A stretch of DNA of 64,000 bases from Lethocerus indicus (Eukaryota; Arthropoda; Insecta; Hemiptera; Belostomatidae): the NCBI GenBank assembly GCA_019843655.1, contig JACDQD010000006.1, positions 124,001-188,000 of the forward strand, read 5' to 3'. Both the position numbers and the translations under genes were made by a program. A model generated the notes under the pieces. It was not told the origin of the DNA and searched no databases. It saw only the letters and a list, made by a program, of their open reading frames with translations. How positions within the stretch are numbered: position 1 is the stretch's first letter; the number at the start of each line of letters is the position of its first letter. Below are positions 11,073 through 21,631 of this stretch, piece by piece.

Positions 11073-12927
11073 ATATACTAACAATTATAAACAAATAAAT
11101 TTTGTGTTATATTTAAAAAAAATAAAATCGGTTTTCGGTTTGTTTTGTTTTTTATTTGATGATTAAATGCGATGAAAAACAATATAGGAAAGAAGGTGCA
11201 TTTTTAATTCTCGTTTATTATAAATCCATGGACGAATCTGACAATTTGGTTACATTTAAAAACTGCAAATTTTAATATATTTTGGTTGTTATCGAAATAT
11301 ATATATATATACCTAATAATCTGTAGGTTACACGGGATGTTTTCTGTCTCTCGGGCTCGGGCGACATGGTTTTTCGGTTGCCGCCGCCGTCTTCAGTAGC
11401 GCCCCCGGTGTTACTGTCACTGTTGTGGCACTTTTGGGATGTTTTTCGCTGTACTCACTTTCACGTGTACTGTGACATCAACACAGGGCGCTACGAAGAC
11501 GCAGGCGAAGCGCGAATAACCGCAGTCGGAAGCAAAAGACCGAACCGCGGCGAGAGGAGAAGAGACAGAGAAACATCACGAACGCATAAAGCCGAGAACT
11601 TTAAGTCGGCGTTTCCGACAGTGTCGACTTCGTCTATTCAAAGCCAACGGTCGCCGTGAATTTTATATTCGTACTTTTTCCGTTAGCCGGCCGAAAATGT
11701 CGCCGATTTTGGACCGTACCGGGTTAATGAAGCTAACCACGAAACAGTTTCGCTTTCGTGATGTTTCTGTCTCCTCCTCTCTCTGCCGGTTTGGTCTTTC
11801 GCTAGACCGGTTTTTCGCTGCCGCTCGCCATCTTCAGTAGCGCCCCCTGTGTCACTGTCACTGTTAGCGGCACTTTGGGGATGTTTTTCGGGGGGCATCC
11901 TCACTGCTGCACTGTCACTTTCACATGTACTGTACCATCCAAAGTGCTAACAGTAACTAACACAGGGCGCTACCGAAGACGGCGAACAGCCGAAAAACCG
12001 CAGTCTAGCAAAAGACCAAACACCACGGCGAGAGGAGACAGAGAAACTTCACGAACTCCTCGCAGACCACAAAACAGGTATATCAAATAAATAAATAATG
12101 GCAAGAATAATACATAAACCGAAAAGCAGGTTCTCCTCGTTCGATTATATTTTCGCCACCCGCCATTTTTTCTCGTGTGTGTGTGTGTGTTTTGTTATTG
12201 TTATTGTGGGGGATTGTGTTTGTCTCTTCGGATTTCTGCTAATCCGTTTAAGCAGGTAGAGCCCCGAAAAACATCCCCAAAGTCGCTAACGGTGACAGTA
12301 AAATACAGGGGGCTACGCCATTGAAGACGATGAAATGGGTGAAACCGCAGTTTGCTGACTGGCGCTTTCAGTGATACCGCGTGGGCACATTGCCGTCACT
12401 GTTGTAGCACTTTGGGATGTTTTCGGGCATACTGCACTGCACCAGCCACTTCTTACACGTACCGTGAACGCCTGTCAGTACGCGTTATTGGGGTTTATGT
12501 ATACCACTTAATCTCCTGCCCATAAAAATCGAGAAGGTTCGCTGGTGACATAACGGGCTCACCGAAATGCGAAATAGTCGCTATAAACTCGCCATTTCTA
12601 ATTCACCGCCGTATCTCGGGACCGTGGCGCCGGTTGTCGAAATATCCTATAAATTTCGCGAAATTTTTCTTCAATTCGTCACCGTCACGTTAAAACTGAA
12701 AATTGTCCGCATCGCGTCTCCGTGAAGCAGGAGCCCTTCGACAGGATTTGAAGACAAATTTTTTTTTTTTTGTTTTTTTTTTTTTTTTGGGGGGTTTGGG
12801 GGTTGGGGGAGGTTGGGGGTGAAACACAACAGATTTTTCTCACCTGATATGAACGGGGCTCGGAGTCGATGAATCTCTCCCAGAACTGTCTGATTCTTGA
12901 CGCGGAGCCGACGGTCTGATCGCCCAT
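1421..12927 (-). CDS. LYST: LYST/Beige (mauve) lysosomal-trafficking regulator, 5' part, 11 exons, continues beyond left edge
   Basis: LYST is a very large BEACH-WD40 protein that controls the size and fission of lysosomes and lysosome-related organelles; loss causes Chediak-Higashi syndrome in humans, and the fly gene is mauve. Only the N-terminal part (roughly 1,250 residues) lies here; the ConA-like, BEACH and WD40 parts must be left of position 1. Exons in order: 12844-12927, 7756-7844, 7415-7670, 5040-7338, 4377-4490, 3754-3896, 3535-3654, 3306-3448, 2106-2270, 1852-1961, 1421-1589. Splice phases agree at every junction except around exon 9. Recalled human LYST aligns in the same order: HGRGF vs AGRGW in exon 3, CTRKRHRRCE vs SCKKGRHKNCE and GICCCMDP vs GTCCCFPA in exon 4, and LLGILKIIESDTTMSPSQYL vs LLGCLTKLLKCSVRQPKSTL in exon 11. 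Introns hold palindromic repeats. The assignment is firm; exon 1 is the least certain. Confidence 0.88.
1852..1961 (-). CDS. LYST: LYST exon 10
   Basis: Between tgtag and gtaagt. It reads LQYAVLEIFGHLARYNLHHQ, aligning with human [20 protein letters not shown]. It ends in phase 0. Confidence 0.8.
2106..2270 (-). CDS. LYST: LYST exon 9, with frame breaks
   Basis: The start LHKFVSLLRDKRENCLRLAD matches human FESFLKIIRQKEKNVFLLMQ. That frame then meets TGA, and the homologous text continues in a second frame (MRLLDEFSDIL) and a third (ASTDAVER), the only one in phase with exon 10. Two small indels are needed. Confidence 0.7.
2583..2640. mobile_element. Fragment of a small inverted-repeat element
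   Basis: It starts ggttacccagaagtaat and contains ttttgactttggaattc. It matches the reverse complement of the right half of the element at 53712-53855. Confidence 0.5.
2797..2850. repeat. (AT)n microsatellite
   Basis: About 53 bp of uninterrupted AT dinucleotide, abutting a palindromic element. Confidence 0.97.
2852..3216. mobile_element. Palindromic element cluster in a LYST intron
   Basis: A truncated copy (2852-2975) runs into a fuller copy that starts with the end motif atacccgttttgtggtctgc and ends agacagaaacatcacgaacc. The left-arm tcttcagtcact and right-arm gcgctactgaaga are inverted. Confidence 0.75.
3306..3448 (-). CDS. LYST: LYST exon 8
   Basis: The acceptor is ttccag and the donor gtcagc. 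The end reads IVHPSMCRIVLHLIVHYYK, parallel to human IIYPEICMLELNLLSASKAK, and splices in phase to exon 9 (LDLSMKDC). Confidence 0.75.
3535..3654 (-). CDS. LYST: LYST exon 7 (acidic SGYDS-like region)
   Basis: A 120-nt phase 0-0 exon between taacag and gtcagt. It contains SDSAVSGSADEGYDADIEIQ, equivalent to the SEDTSGYDSTASEP stretch of human LYST. Confidence 0.8.
3754..3896 (-). CDS. LYST: LYST exon 6
   Basis: A 143-nt exon between gcag and gtacgt, reading GGVFDLKTKLEKIVEGKLGL and onward. Phase is 1 in, 0 out. Confidence 0.8.
4188..4285. mobile_element. Palindromic element, single-arm fragment
   Basis: Contains gctactgaagatggcgag and gccgaaaccggtctcc, the right-arm core, without the left arm. 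Confidence 0.6.
4377..4490 (-). CDS. LYST: LYST exon 5
   Basis: It lies between acceptor tttacag and donor gtaaca and reads LQLKIFEALMILSIISPYSG, parallel to human HSLKAFETLIISLG. It is joined in phase to exon 4 (phase 1 in, phase 1 out). Confidence 0.85.
5040..7338 (-). CDS. LYST: LYST exon 4 (large, 2.3 kb)
   Basis: The 2,299-nt exon is open throughout, with no frameshift. A serine/threonine-rich low-complexity stretch (about the first 180 residues) is followed by a helical armadillo-like region. Landmarks shared with human LYST are the basic-histidine cluster SCKKGRHKNCE with a following HHDD, the cysteine triplet GTCCCFPA, and CTVCD...MKWSCLEAFRHLL against human CNICT...LWKWDALKAYQ. The acceptor is ggcag at 7339-7343 and the donor gtgtgt. 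The long plus-strand ORFs over it are antisense shadows. Confidence 0.9.
7415..7670 (-). CDS. LYST: LYST exon 3
   Basis: The acceptor is gtcgcag and the donor gtaata. The 85 codons end in RYMLAGRGWRCLALLHALIP, which parallels human [20 protein letters not shown]. A glycine- and aspartate-rich stretch (SKGGGDDYGD) precedes it. Confidence 0.85.
7756..7844 (-). CDS. LYST: LYST exon 2
   Basis: It reads RGEWFDLFLAEVLCQLSDGN and onward between a tttcag acceptor and a gtaata donor (89 nt, leaves phase 2). It corresponds to the REFLTDVNRLC region at the human N-terminus. Confidence 0.75.
7945..8408. mobile_element. Palindromic element fragments in LYST intron 1
   Basis: A right-arm fragment at 7945-8012 (gctactgaagattcggcgag). 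A second copy at about 8216-8408 begins ctgtggtctgcgaggggttg and ends gaccgaacc, with both arms shortened. Confidence 0.65.
8409..9970. other. LYST intron 1, AT-rich, nothing recognised
   Basis: Long homopolymer A and T runs and no coding-like segment on either strand. Confidence 0.6.
9976..10200. mobile_element. Palindromic element copy
   Basis: Left arm gctagaccggttttcggcc and gtcttcagtag; right arm gcgctactgaagacggcgaa and ccgaaaaccggtctggcg. The central loop is short (about 60 bp). The copy reads almost the same on both strands. Confidence 0.75.
11016..11069. repeat. (AT)n microsatellite
   Basis: About 54 bp of AT dinucleotide. Confidence 0.97.
11328..11590. mobile_element. Palindromic element copy
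   Basis: Left arm gtcttcagtagcgcccc, centre with tttcacgtgtactgtg, right arm acacagggcgctacgaaga then gcgagaggagaagagacag. Confidence 0.7.
11752..12085. mobile_element. Palindromic element, nearly complete
   Basis: Both arms are present: tgatgtttctgtctcctcc, ctagaccggtttttcg and catcttcagtagcgcc on the left, and gcgctaccgaagacggcga, gcaaaagacc and gcagaccacaaaacaggta on the right. The loop includes catcctcactgctgcactg. Confidence 0.75.
12190..12450. mobile_element. Degenerate palindromic-element sequence
   Basis: Loop-type sequence (gttattgttattg, gctaatccg) at about 12190-12260 is followed by weak arm sequence (aacatccccaaag, cactttgggatg). Badly eroded. Confidence 0.4.
12844..12927 (-). 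CDS. LYST: LYST coding exon 1 (start codon)
   Basis: ATG at 12927-12925 opens 28 codons ending SEPRSYQ just before a gtgaga donor. It ends in phase 0, and exon 2 at 7844 starts in phase 0 (RGEWFDLFLAEVL), so the join stays in frame across a 5-kb intron. The residues just upstream of this ATG are also open, so a start further upstream cannot be excluded. A (CT)n tract lies about 80 bp upstream. The link to LYST is inferred from phase, strand and position only. Confidence 0.55.
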
Positions 12928-13004
12928 CTGAAATCGGTTGGGGCCGTCGGCCACGATCGCATAACTGGCTGGCGGCCGGCACCAGTCTGGCACCAGTCTG
13001 GCTC

Positions 13005-13019
13005 CTCTCTCTCTCTCTC

Positions 13020-13052
<33 letters not shown>
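13005..13052. repeat. (CT)n microsatellite
   Basis: CT dinucleotides with two ctat interruptions, just upstream of the proposed LYST start exon. Confidence 0.95.
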
Positions 13053-13617
13053 GTTTGTGCGGTTTGAGCGTCCTTCCGTTAACACCGGAGATACGGGCGA
13101 GAAGACGTTACATAACAGCGGCAAGGAGGAGAGATTGAATAGTGAAAAAAAGAGAGAAAAAGAAAAAAAAACGTCCCCCCCTGAACTGGAGTAGGTCACG
13201 ACTCGAGGGAAGGTTACAACAGGGCCGGCCGACCAGTGTCGCCAACCCAACTAATCCCCGTTTTTCTTCTAATAAATTTTATGTTTTAACCTTTTTGTAG
13301 TGAATAAAAAAAAATAAAAACACGCTTCCATTTTAAAAAAAACCCCAGAAACGGGAGAAAATATGCGCCAAACGTCCGGTGAAAGGAAAAGAATGCGAAG
13401 GACATTTCATTGTATATGCACAAACATTTCCGTTTTTTTTTCCTCCTTCTCCACTATACTCGATGACTGCGTCTATTTGAAGTGGAATTTGCGTTTTTCC
13501 CCTGCACGTTCGGCGCCGGCGCTTTAATTTTTTTTTTAGATACGATTAATTGTAAGGAAATCTTGGTGTTTCGCCTTTCTAGTAGTTTTAAAATTTTTTT
13601 TATATTTCCGAACATTG

Positions 13618-13745
13618 GGAAGTGACCTATGACCTCCGCGGTCACCTATGACCCGGGGATGAACCCGAATATTGCACTGTCGTCGGAGTTGTATGCAAAA
13701 TTTCAGTTCATCCGAACTTTGGGAAGTGACCTATGACCTCCCGTA
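13618..13745. repeat. Isolated unit of the 113-bp repeat family
   Basis: Begins gaagtgacctatgacctcc, contains gatgaacccgaatattgcac and aaaatttcag, and ends with a second gaagtgacctatgacctcc. The same unit is tandem at 52612-53218. Confidence 0.85.
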
Positions 13746-13954
13746 GGTATATAAGGAAGTATATAAATACTTCCACTCTAAATTTGTCCCGTCTCTAACT
13801 GTGGGGTTCGGCCAAACCGATAAATACAAAAAAAAAAGTAATAAAAACCGACGGGTTTCTCTCTTCCATTGTAGTCAGTCCTTGTTGTTGCTTATTATTT
13901 AAATTTGTAACGATAAAAGAACCCAATCGGCCCAACCCTACTTACTAACGCCCC

Positions 13955-13957
<3 letters not shown>

Positions 13958-14012
<55 letters not shown>
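13958..14012. repeat. (AT)n microsatellite
   Basis: About 54 bp of AT dinucleotide; a shorter tract lies at 14314-14335. Confidence 0.97.
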
Positions 14013-14014
<2 letters not shown>

Positions 14015-16552
14015 AGGGAATAATCCAGAATGGCCTAATAAAAGTCCCGTTAGTTCGAGAATTAGCGGCGGCTTTCCTCCCGGTATAATAATTCCTTCCG
14101 TTCCGAATTATACCTTAATTACGACTTTCCCCGCTTCCATCATTGGGTTGGCTGCCCTTCGAGAGTTCCCGCTGTCAATGTGACTCCGGATAGAATATTA
14201 AAAATTGTACTCGTGACTATACAAATTAACGGAAAAAAAAATAAATAAATAAATAAATAACACTCGTTCGACAGATCAGAAATAATAATTCGAGGATTCG
14301 AAACGGGCCCGACTATATATATATATATATATATTGGTTGGGGGAACTGTGGGCGTGGCTTCGAAAATCGGTATCAAAACGGACCGCTTACCGTACCCTC
14401 CTTCCTCCATGTAACGAATGTAAGGTTATCGAGACTCGCTTCTGTACCTCAGTGTGTTTCCGAGTACCAACAGTAATATATAAATACCGGTTTATACGAT
14501 TTCCCCCTCCCGAAATTGTTCCAGATGTGAGTATACAGTTTAATTGTTATTCCACGCCCTCGTTTATCGGCCTATAATATAACCGATAACCGGGGCGAAA
14601 CTATCTATATCCCCCCCCCCCAAAAATGTCTGTTGGGCGGGAGGTTATACACTGTTTTCTTTTCTTTTTTTCTATTCTGTTTTTAATTTTAAGTGCCGAT
14701 CTGACCCCGCTGCCAAATTGTTCGAACAACACAACCCCCTCTCTTCGCCCGTTGCCAAATAACGTTTAACTATTTATACCGATTGGCAATGTCCGTGACG
14801 ACCAACTGTCACCCGACGTTCGGGTCGCCAACCGTTTTTATTTTTCCCTCCTCTCCTCCCACCCCGTTATTAATTCTCGCTTCGTGATCGGTTTTACCCT
14901 CACCGGCGGTAAGTAGAGAATTTCCCCGTTTATTAACGATGCGCGAAATGTCGCGATTACACATTTCGATTCCTTTAAAACTCCCCTGTCCCCACCCCAC
15001 CCCGTCCGAGACCGAAAGCAGACCGTGCGTGCAATTATCATTTATTCTGAGTAAACTAGTCGTCGTAAATAAGATTTTTCTCGCACTAACGAAATCTGTA
15101 AAGTACAGGAAAACGAAAATTCGGGCATCGGTTGTTATGGGGTGTACCGAAAAATTTTCTTCGCATTATATATTTTTTAATGATTCGTTTTCATTTCACC
15201 TTAGATTGAACGCACGGTGTTCTATCCGTTCCTCATAGTATTTTTTTTTTTTTTTTTTTATTAAAATGAGCAAAAGAAAGAAATTTACCTCCTCGGTCTC
15301 GAGCAGGGGTCAAAGGACGAAAAAAATGTTGTCGAATAAAACGTTCTCATCCGGACGAATATCGATCGATTTCAATAATTATTTTTGTATTGCAAAGGAA
15401 AAACCTGTTTTTTTTTTTGAAAATTAAAATTCATAAAAAAAATAGCTTAAAGTTTGTCGATCTTCTCTTATTATTAATTTCGATTTTTACGCGAAAAATT
15501 TATGTATAAAATCTACGTTTTGCCGCACAAATAGCGTAAAGTTAAGTCCCGGTAATTTTTTGCGGGATAATTTTCGACGCGAATTTGAGCCGAGTCAAGT
15601 TTTTTTTTTTTTTTTCGGTACTGTCGGAAACGTACGAAATATATATAAGTGTTCGGCGACGTTCTTCCAAATATGTCGAATACAAACTTTTTTTCCGTTA
15701 TTTTTAAGGGTTTTTCGTTCGTCCAAATAAGCGTATAACGTTTTGTATGTAATTTTTTTTTTTTTATGAAACTCGAAAAACTCGTTTAAACGAAAACGAA
15801 CTTCGAGCCGATTTCTAAATAAAAATGTGTATTTCCAAATTTTCCCCGGACGTTAAATAAACTTTACGGCCTGTCCTATTGTTTTTTTTTTTAAATCAGA
15901 AATTGTATTAGATTTATTCGAAAATAAATTTCGAATTCGACACAGTTTTATCAACACGGACGACGACCGAATATTTCATTGCCGAAATATTTTTATTACA
16001 ATCAATATAATTAATTTTAAAATAAAAGGGAAAATAAAATCGTCTCTCCTTATACGCTTATAGAGAGTTTGCTATAAAACTGGGGCGACAGATTAATTAA
16101 ATTTTATAATTAAAAATCTATTTATTCCCCCGTAAATAAACTCGGGGAATAAGAGTCCTGTCGTTTTTTTTTTAACAGAAATTGTATTATATTTATTTGT
16201 CTCTTAGGAATATTAACGTAAACAGTGATATATTCAGGGATCGGTGTTTTATTAATTATTATTTTTCTAACGGAAATCATCGACAGTATTGAAATTTTCG
16301 AATAAAACCAATTCGATATTAAATATTCCGTCTAGTTAGTCCTAAAGATAGAATTTACTATAAAATCATCGATTACAATTTAAACATTTGTGCACCCACA
16401 GATTTTACATGGAATTAATTTAATTATTAAAAATTATTCTCTAAGTCGACTTCGAAAATTTTGAATTCGACCGTCGAATTTATTCGTAGCGTAAAATTGT
16501 ATGTCTAGATTTTACATAGATCCGATTCTACTCATAATTTAAATAGATTTCG

Positions 16553-16650
16553 TGTTTTTCTGTCTCCTCTCGCCGGTTCTTTTGCTAGACGGGTTTCGGC
16601 CGCTCGCCATCTTCAGTAGCGCCCTGTGTTGTTGTCAGTTGTCACTGTTT
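16553..16650. mobile_element. Palindromic element, left-arm fragment
   Basis: Has ctgtctcctctcgccggttc, ttttgctagac, ctcgccatcttcagtagcgc and a truncated gttgtcactgtt. Confidence 0.6.
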
Positions 16651-18082
16651 GATGTTTTACACTTATACGATATTATAAAGAAACTCTTTATTTAGTTGAA
16701 AGAAAATTTTTACAGATCGGTTTGTTTCCCTAATCATTTTATATATATTTATCCCATTCATCCAATATAAACCGACTCATTGAGTTTGATATTTGTGTCC
16801 GGAAGATTATTTTCCAAAATCCGGATGATTCGGCCAAAAAATTGTCCAAAACGTGGCTATCGAAGTCTTGCTAATTATTTATTATTTATTTTTTTTTTTG
16901 CAATTAGAAAAAGAAAATATTACAGTTACAAAGTAAAATTGGCGCTAAGAGTTTGATATTTGAGCTCGGACGCTTTTTACGGATCGTATTCGGTCCCAAA
17001 GTGCTCCATTCTCTGAATTCGTTCGAAACAAAGCGCGTTTCACATTTTTTCCTTCAATATTAATTTTGTAAAAAAAAAAGATGGAAATTCGGGATTCAGC
17101 AACTGAAAAAGATGCGGTGTCTTTTTTTCGAGAGAAAGTTATATCGGTCAAGAATCGCTTACCGTTTTATTAATATTTATTTACAGTTAAACGTTTTCGA
17201 CTTTTTTTCTAACAGGAAAGGTACCCAGAAAACCTTTATTGGATAAATGAAAAATTGTTACCTTTCGTAGGCGTATTGTTGCCGACTAATCATTATTGGA
17301 ACGACGAAGACAGGATCATTTTATATTTTATATGAAATAACGGCTGTAAAATTATTCGTCCGATTGGGAAAAAAATTTCCCGCTTTTGTTGTCCGAAGCG
17401 GGGAAAGGTTTTTTCCCTTGCGTTTTAAAATTAAAACGACTATTAATAGATAATTAATCGGCGACCGGATTCCTGTCCGGTCGGTGTTTTTTTTTTTTAA
17501 TAGAGTTTCCGATCCGGACACTCGAACGGTCTCGGCGCGGTTTTGATTCGGTGCCAGCGCCGGCGGCTCTATATTTTATTAATATATCGGCCCTCGGCGA
17601 TTTGCGCAACCGCGGCGCAACAATATCGAATATTCTTCGATACGCGCGCTGTCTTGTCAATATTGATTTCGCCGAAGAATTTTGTCGAATAACGGACAAT
17701 AATTGATGTAACAGTTTTTTGGCAATTTTAATGTATCAATTTCTTGTGTACGGACAATTCAAAAATTGTTCTCTTACTATTATAATTTTTTTTTTTAACT
17801 TACTTTTCGATTCACCATCAAATGAAAATTGTTATTTTTCCCCGAATTGCATTCGGTTTGTCCTAAAGATAGTGCTCAATATAATAAAAAAAACCACTTA
17901 TGTACACAATTTAAAATTATTTTTTTTTACACTCAGATGCTTAGATTCGATTCGAATGTTAACGCAATTTAAAATTTACTAATTGTCTGGTTTTTGTCGT
18001 TGAAATTTATTCCGCTTCTGCCGATAAAAATTAATTTAAATACTGATTTTCTCTAACGTTGAAAATATTGATTTTTAAATTG

Positions 18083-18116
<34 letters not shown>
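18083..18116. repeat. (AT)n microsatellite
   Basis: About 33 bp; a second tract of about 44 bp lies at 18224-18267. Confidence 0.95.
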
Positions 18117-18120
<4 letters not shown>

Positions 18121-18221
18121 AATTTACGCGACCCGACGACTTTCACAGTATCGAATATTTTTCGTTAATTACTCGACCAGTCGAACACAAATTTTGTGGT
18201 GATGTAATAATTTAATTTTTC

Positions 18222-18270
<49 letters not shown>

Positions 18271-18795
18271 ATACTATTATAAACTTTGCAATCGGTTAGT
18301 CCTGACGACAGTATCGAATATAAAAGCGTAAATTGTATTTTATGTGCAATTTAAAAATTGTTGTTTCAGTTAATCCTAAAGATATTGTAAAATTAATATA
18401 AAATATCGACACTTATTCTAAAGTCGAAAATATTGATTACAACCGTTAGATGTATTCGCAAATTAAAAATTGTACGTTTAGATTTTTTAGACTTAGTACT
18501 AAGATTTTTTTGCGCCAATTTATTATTATATTCGATACAATTCGGCCCTGCAATATTTGAGCTCATCGGTTCGAAACACGATTATCAAATAATTACAGTT
18601 TTTTTTTTTCCTGTAATGGCGGATAAATTTTAAATACTATAAAGTTGTCGAGACAACCGATATCGATATAAATTTTTTTTTTCATTCGAATATATATATA
18701 TATGGGTTTATATTTGCTCATAAATCATAATCTAACGTCGAATTATTTCTGATTTGAGTGTTGAAATTTTCAATCGACAGGTTTATAAAATTGGA

Positions 18796-18850
18796 TGGTA
18801 ATTGCCCTTTCATCGAATTAAGGTAAAGGTAATATAGTTGACCCGAAATT

Positions 18851-18885
<35 letters not shown>
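18796..18885. repeat. Dispersed repeat ending in an (AT)n tract (copy 1)
   Basis: aattgccctttcatcgaatt, aaggtaaaggtaata and gttgacccgaaattt run directly into (AT)n. The reverse complement is at 32470-32562, also attached to (AT)n. Confidence 0.65.
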
Positions 18886-18889
<4 letters not shown>

Positions 18890-19270
18890 ATCGATCCTCT
18901 GATCTTGATATTCGAGCTCAGAAGCTTGTACTTTGACGAGAATAAATTTGCGGAAAACATAGCGATAAAGCTAGTTATTTATGTTTATCCGGTTATTAAA
19001 AAAAATATAAAATTATGGAAGTTGATTATTGTGTCTAATAAATAATCGATCCTGTGATATTGATATTCGAGCTCAGAAGCTTGTACTTTGACGAGAATAA
19101 ATTTGCGGAAAATATGCCCATAAAGCTAGTTATTTATGTTTATCCAGTTATTAAAAAAAATATAAAATTATGGAAGTTGATTATTGTGTCTAATAAATAA
19201 TCGTTGCGATTTATGTTTATCCAGTTATTAAAAAAAATATAAAATTATGGAAGTTGATTATTGTCTCCAA
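18885..19270 (+). repeat. Tandem duplication, unit about 158 bp, about 2.4 copies
   Basis: tcgagctcagaagcttgtac and ttatggaagttgattattg recur about 158 bp apart; a third partial unit ends near 19270. Confidence 0.85.
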
Positions 19271-19811
19271 TATATAATTGATCTTGATAAGCTTGTCTTC
19301 GTCAATTTTACAAAAAAAAAAATAAATTTTCTGAAAACATGGCAATAAATAAGTGTTGCTAACTATTTATGTTTAACGATTATCTGAGATATATTTTCTG
19401 TATTAATTAACTGAGCCGTGATGTTATACAAAGATTTTTATCGGATGAAGGTAAATCGATGAGAATGAATTTGGGAGTTTGGTGGGTCCGTAAATAACGT
19501 TTTGTTGTCTAGTTCTGTCCTAATAATAGGATTTGGGGTTTGTTTTTCTTGTTTTGTTCTCAGGATCCGTTTGTTTGCTGGTCTAAATCAAACAAGACCG
19601 TAATGTATTTTTACCGAAAATCGTCAATCTATTTCTCTAATCGTCCTGCAGACGCTGTCTCCAGAGCCACTGCTCTCGATTTACACAATATCAGATCGTT
19701 TTAACAGTGATAAAAATATTATCCGTCCGGTCTCAGTCTGTTCTCGAACTAACGACGGGCAACAGCGTTTTTTTCGGTAATTTATATTGATTTCATATTG
19801 TTATATACCAT

Positions 19812-20050
<239 letters not shown>

Positions 20051-20604
20051 TATGAAAAAGGCCAGATTGTCGACAATTAATTAACAGTAAGTAACTTTTA
20101 GGAAAGAGGCGTTGTTTTACATTTTTTGTCCCTGTCGTTTACCGATCAATAGTTGTGTTACTGCATTGTTACTACCGCGTTATTTGCATTTCTGTTTAAC
20201 GACCGCTAATTTACTGTACCCATTTTTTCTGTACGATCCAAGAGCACATTTCTGGAGAGGAATGAATTTAGAGCCGTCGTAAAGTGAACCTCTTAAGAGC
20301 AACAATTGACATGTTATATATACATATATATGTATCCTCTGAAGACGAGGGAAGACAGAGAGGAACAGAGAAGGGACAGTTATATTCCAAACTCTTTCAG
20401 GACAACAGATTGGCGGTACACACAAAAAAGAATTGAATTTCCAAGTGGCCAATTTAAAATTTTACAGACCAAAATCTCGAATTCTCGGACTTATTTCCCA
20501 GTGTCCGAGCATCCAGACAGGCGTTGAAACAGGCCCTGAACAACTTATCGGGTAGAATAAGAAGAAGGAAAGCGGGGAAAATGCTAATGGGAGTTGACGG
20601 TTGC

Positions 20605-20765
20605 AGGGCTGTGGTGGAAGAGGAAGGAGAAGGAGGAGGAGGAGGAGGGGAAGTGGCGGCGCCATGTAGTGGGCGGTCATGTTGGGCGTGGAGACGAAGG
20701 AACGGGAGTTGGAAGGAGGAGGAGGTGGAGGAGGAGGAGGAGGAGGAGGAGGAGAGGAGGATGAC
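20605..20765 (+). repeat. Purine-rich GGA low-complexity tract upstream of CAMKMT
   Basis: Repeated gga/gag triplets over about 160 bp, ending about 40 bp before the CAMKMT start codon, so probably in its 5' UTR or promoter. Confidence 0.6.
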
Positions 20766-20803
20766 GGGGGCGGGGCAGGGAGGCGGCTAGGCGGAGGTGG
20801 GCG

Positions 20804-21631
20804 ATGTTGGCCGGCGCGCTGAGGAAGGCCGCCCGGGCGGAGCCGAAGAAGAGGAGGATATTCAGCTTCGGGCTGGTTGACGTCGACCGGTGGGGTGAGC
20901 AGGAGGGCTGGCTGAGGTACTCGGTGGGTGGTGGGCGCTATTCGGTGATGATAAAGCACGTCTGGCCGAGGCCGGTGTCGCCGAAGCAGCTCGTCGGGTT
21001 CAACAACACGGGCAACCTGTGCGTCTGGCCGTCTGAAGAGGTGTTGGCCCACTACCTGTTGAGGGAGGGCGTACTCGAGCGGCTGAGGGGCAAGTCGGTG
21101 CTGGAGTTGGGCGGCGGGATGACCTGTCTGGCGGGCCTGTTCGTCGCCAAGTACGGCCGGCCGGCCAGGGTCCAGTTGACCGACGGCAACACGTCGTCGG
21201 TGGACAACGTCAGGACGATACTGGAGGCCAACCGGCTCACCGGCGTCGGCTGTTCCACTCTGGTCTGGGGCGGGAGACTCCCGCCGGCGGCCCACGACCT
21301 GATACTGGCCGCCGACTGCCTCTTCTTCGACGACGCCAGGGACGACCTGGTGGACGCTATGTGGGACCGGCTCGGTGAGGACGGCACCGCCCTTGTGACC
21401 GCCCCGAGGAGGGGGCGCACCCTCGACCTCTTCCTCGACGGGGCGCTCAGGCGGGGCTTCGGCTTCGACCTGCTCGAGCACTACGACCCGGCCGTCTGGG
21501 AACGCCACCTCCTCCTCCAGGACTCCTGCCCCTACTACGACCCGGATGTCCACTATCCCGTCCTCATACGCCTGGCGAAGACTTCCGCGCCGGTCAAACC
21601 TCCGCCCTTCGACCTCATTATCCCCTCCTGA
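20804..21631 (+). CDS. CAMKMT: Calmodulin-lysine N-methyltransferase, intronless
   Basis: This is a class I SAM-dependent methyltransferase that in vertebrates trimethylates calmodulin Lys115. The 275-residue frame is intact and in one exon. The family signature NNTGNLCVWPSEEVLA lies at about residues 67-82 (human NTGNVCIWPSEEVLA). SAM motif I ELGGGMTCLAGL is at 101-112, LTDGN at 125-129, then an AADCLF motif, an APRRG motif, and a C-terminal HYPVLIRLAK resembling human HYPLLLILTK. Length is close to human CAMKMT. The first ATG of the frame gives a start MLAGALRKAAR that parallels the human LLRQVLKQ segment. The coding region is strongly GC-rich against its AT-rich surroundings and lacks the many introns of vertebrate CAMKMT, which suggests a retrocopy or lineage-wide intron loss. 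Confidence 0.92.
   Translation: MLAGALRKAARAEPKKRRIFSFGLVDVDRWGEQEGWLRYSVGGGRYSVMIKHVWPRPVSPKQLVGFNNTGNLCVWPSEEVLAHYLLREGVLERLRGKSVLELGGGMTCLAGLFVAKYGRPARVQLTDGNTSSVDNVRTILEANRLTGVGCSTLVWGGRLPPAAHDLILAADCLFFDDARDDLVDAMWDRLGEDGTALVTAPRRGRTLDLFLDGALRRGFGFDLLEHYDPAVWERHLLLQDSCPYYDPDVHYPVLIRLAKTSAPVKPPPFDLIIPS

Noticed and set aside
12600..12760. Minus-strand text DGDELKKNFAKFIGYFDN and an overlapping frame, considered as an exon
   Set aside because: No proper splice sites, frames closed on either side, and the LYST exons join in phase without it.
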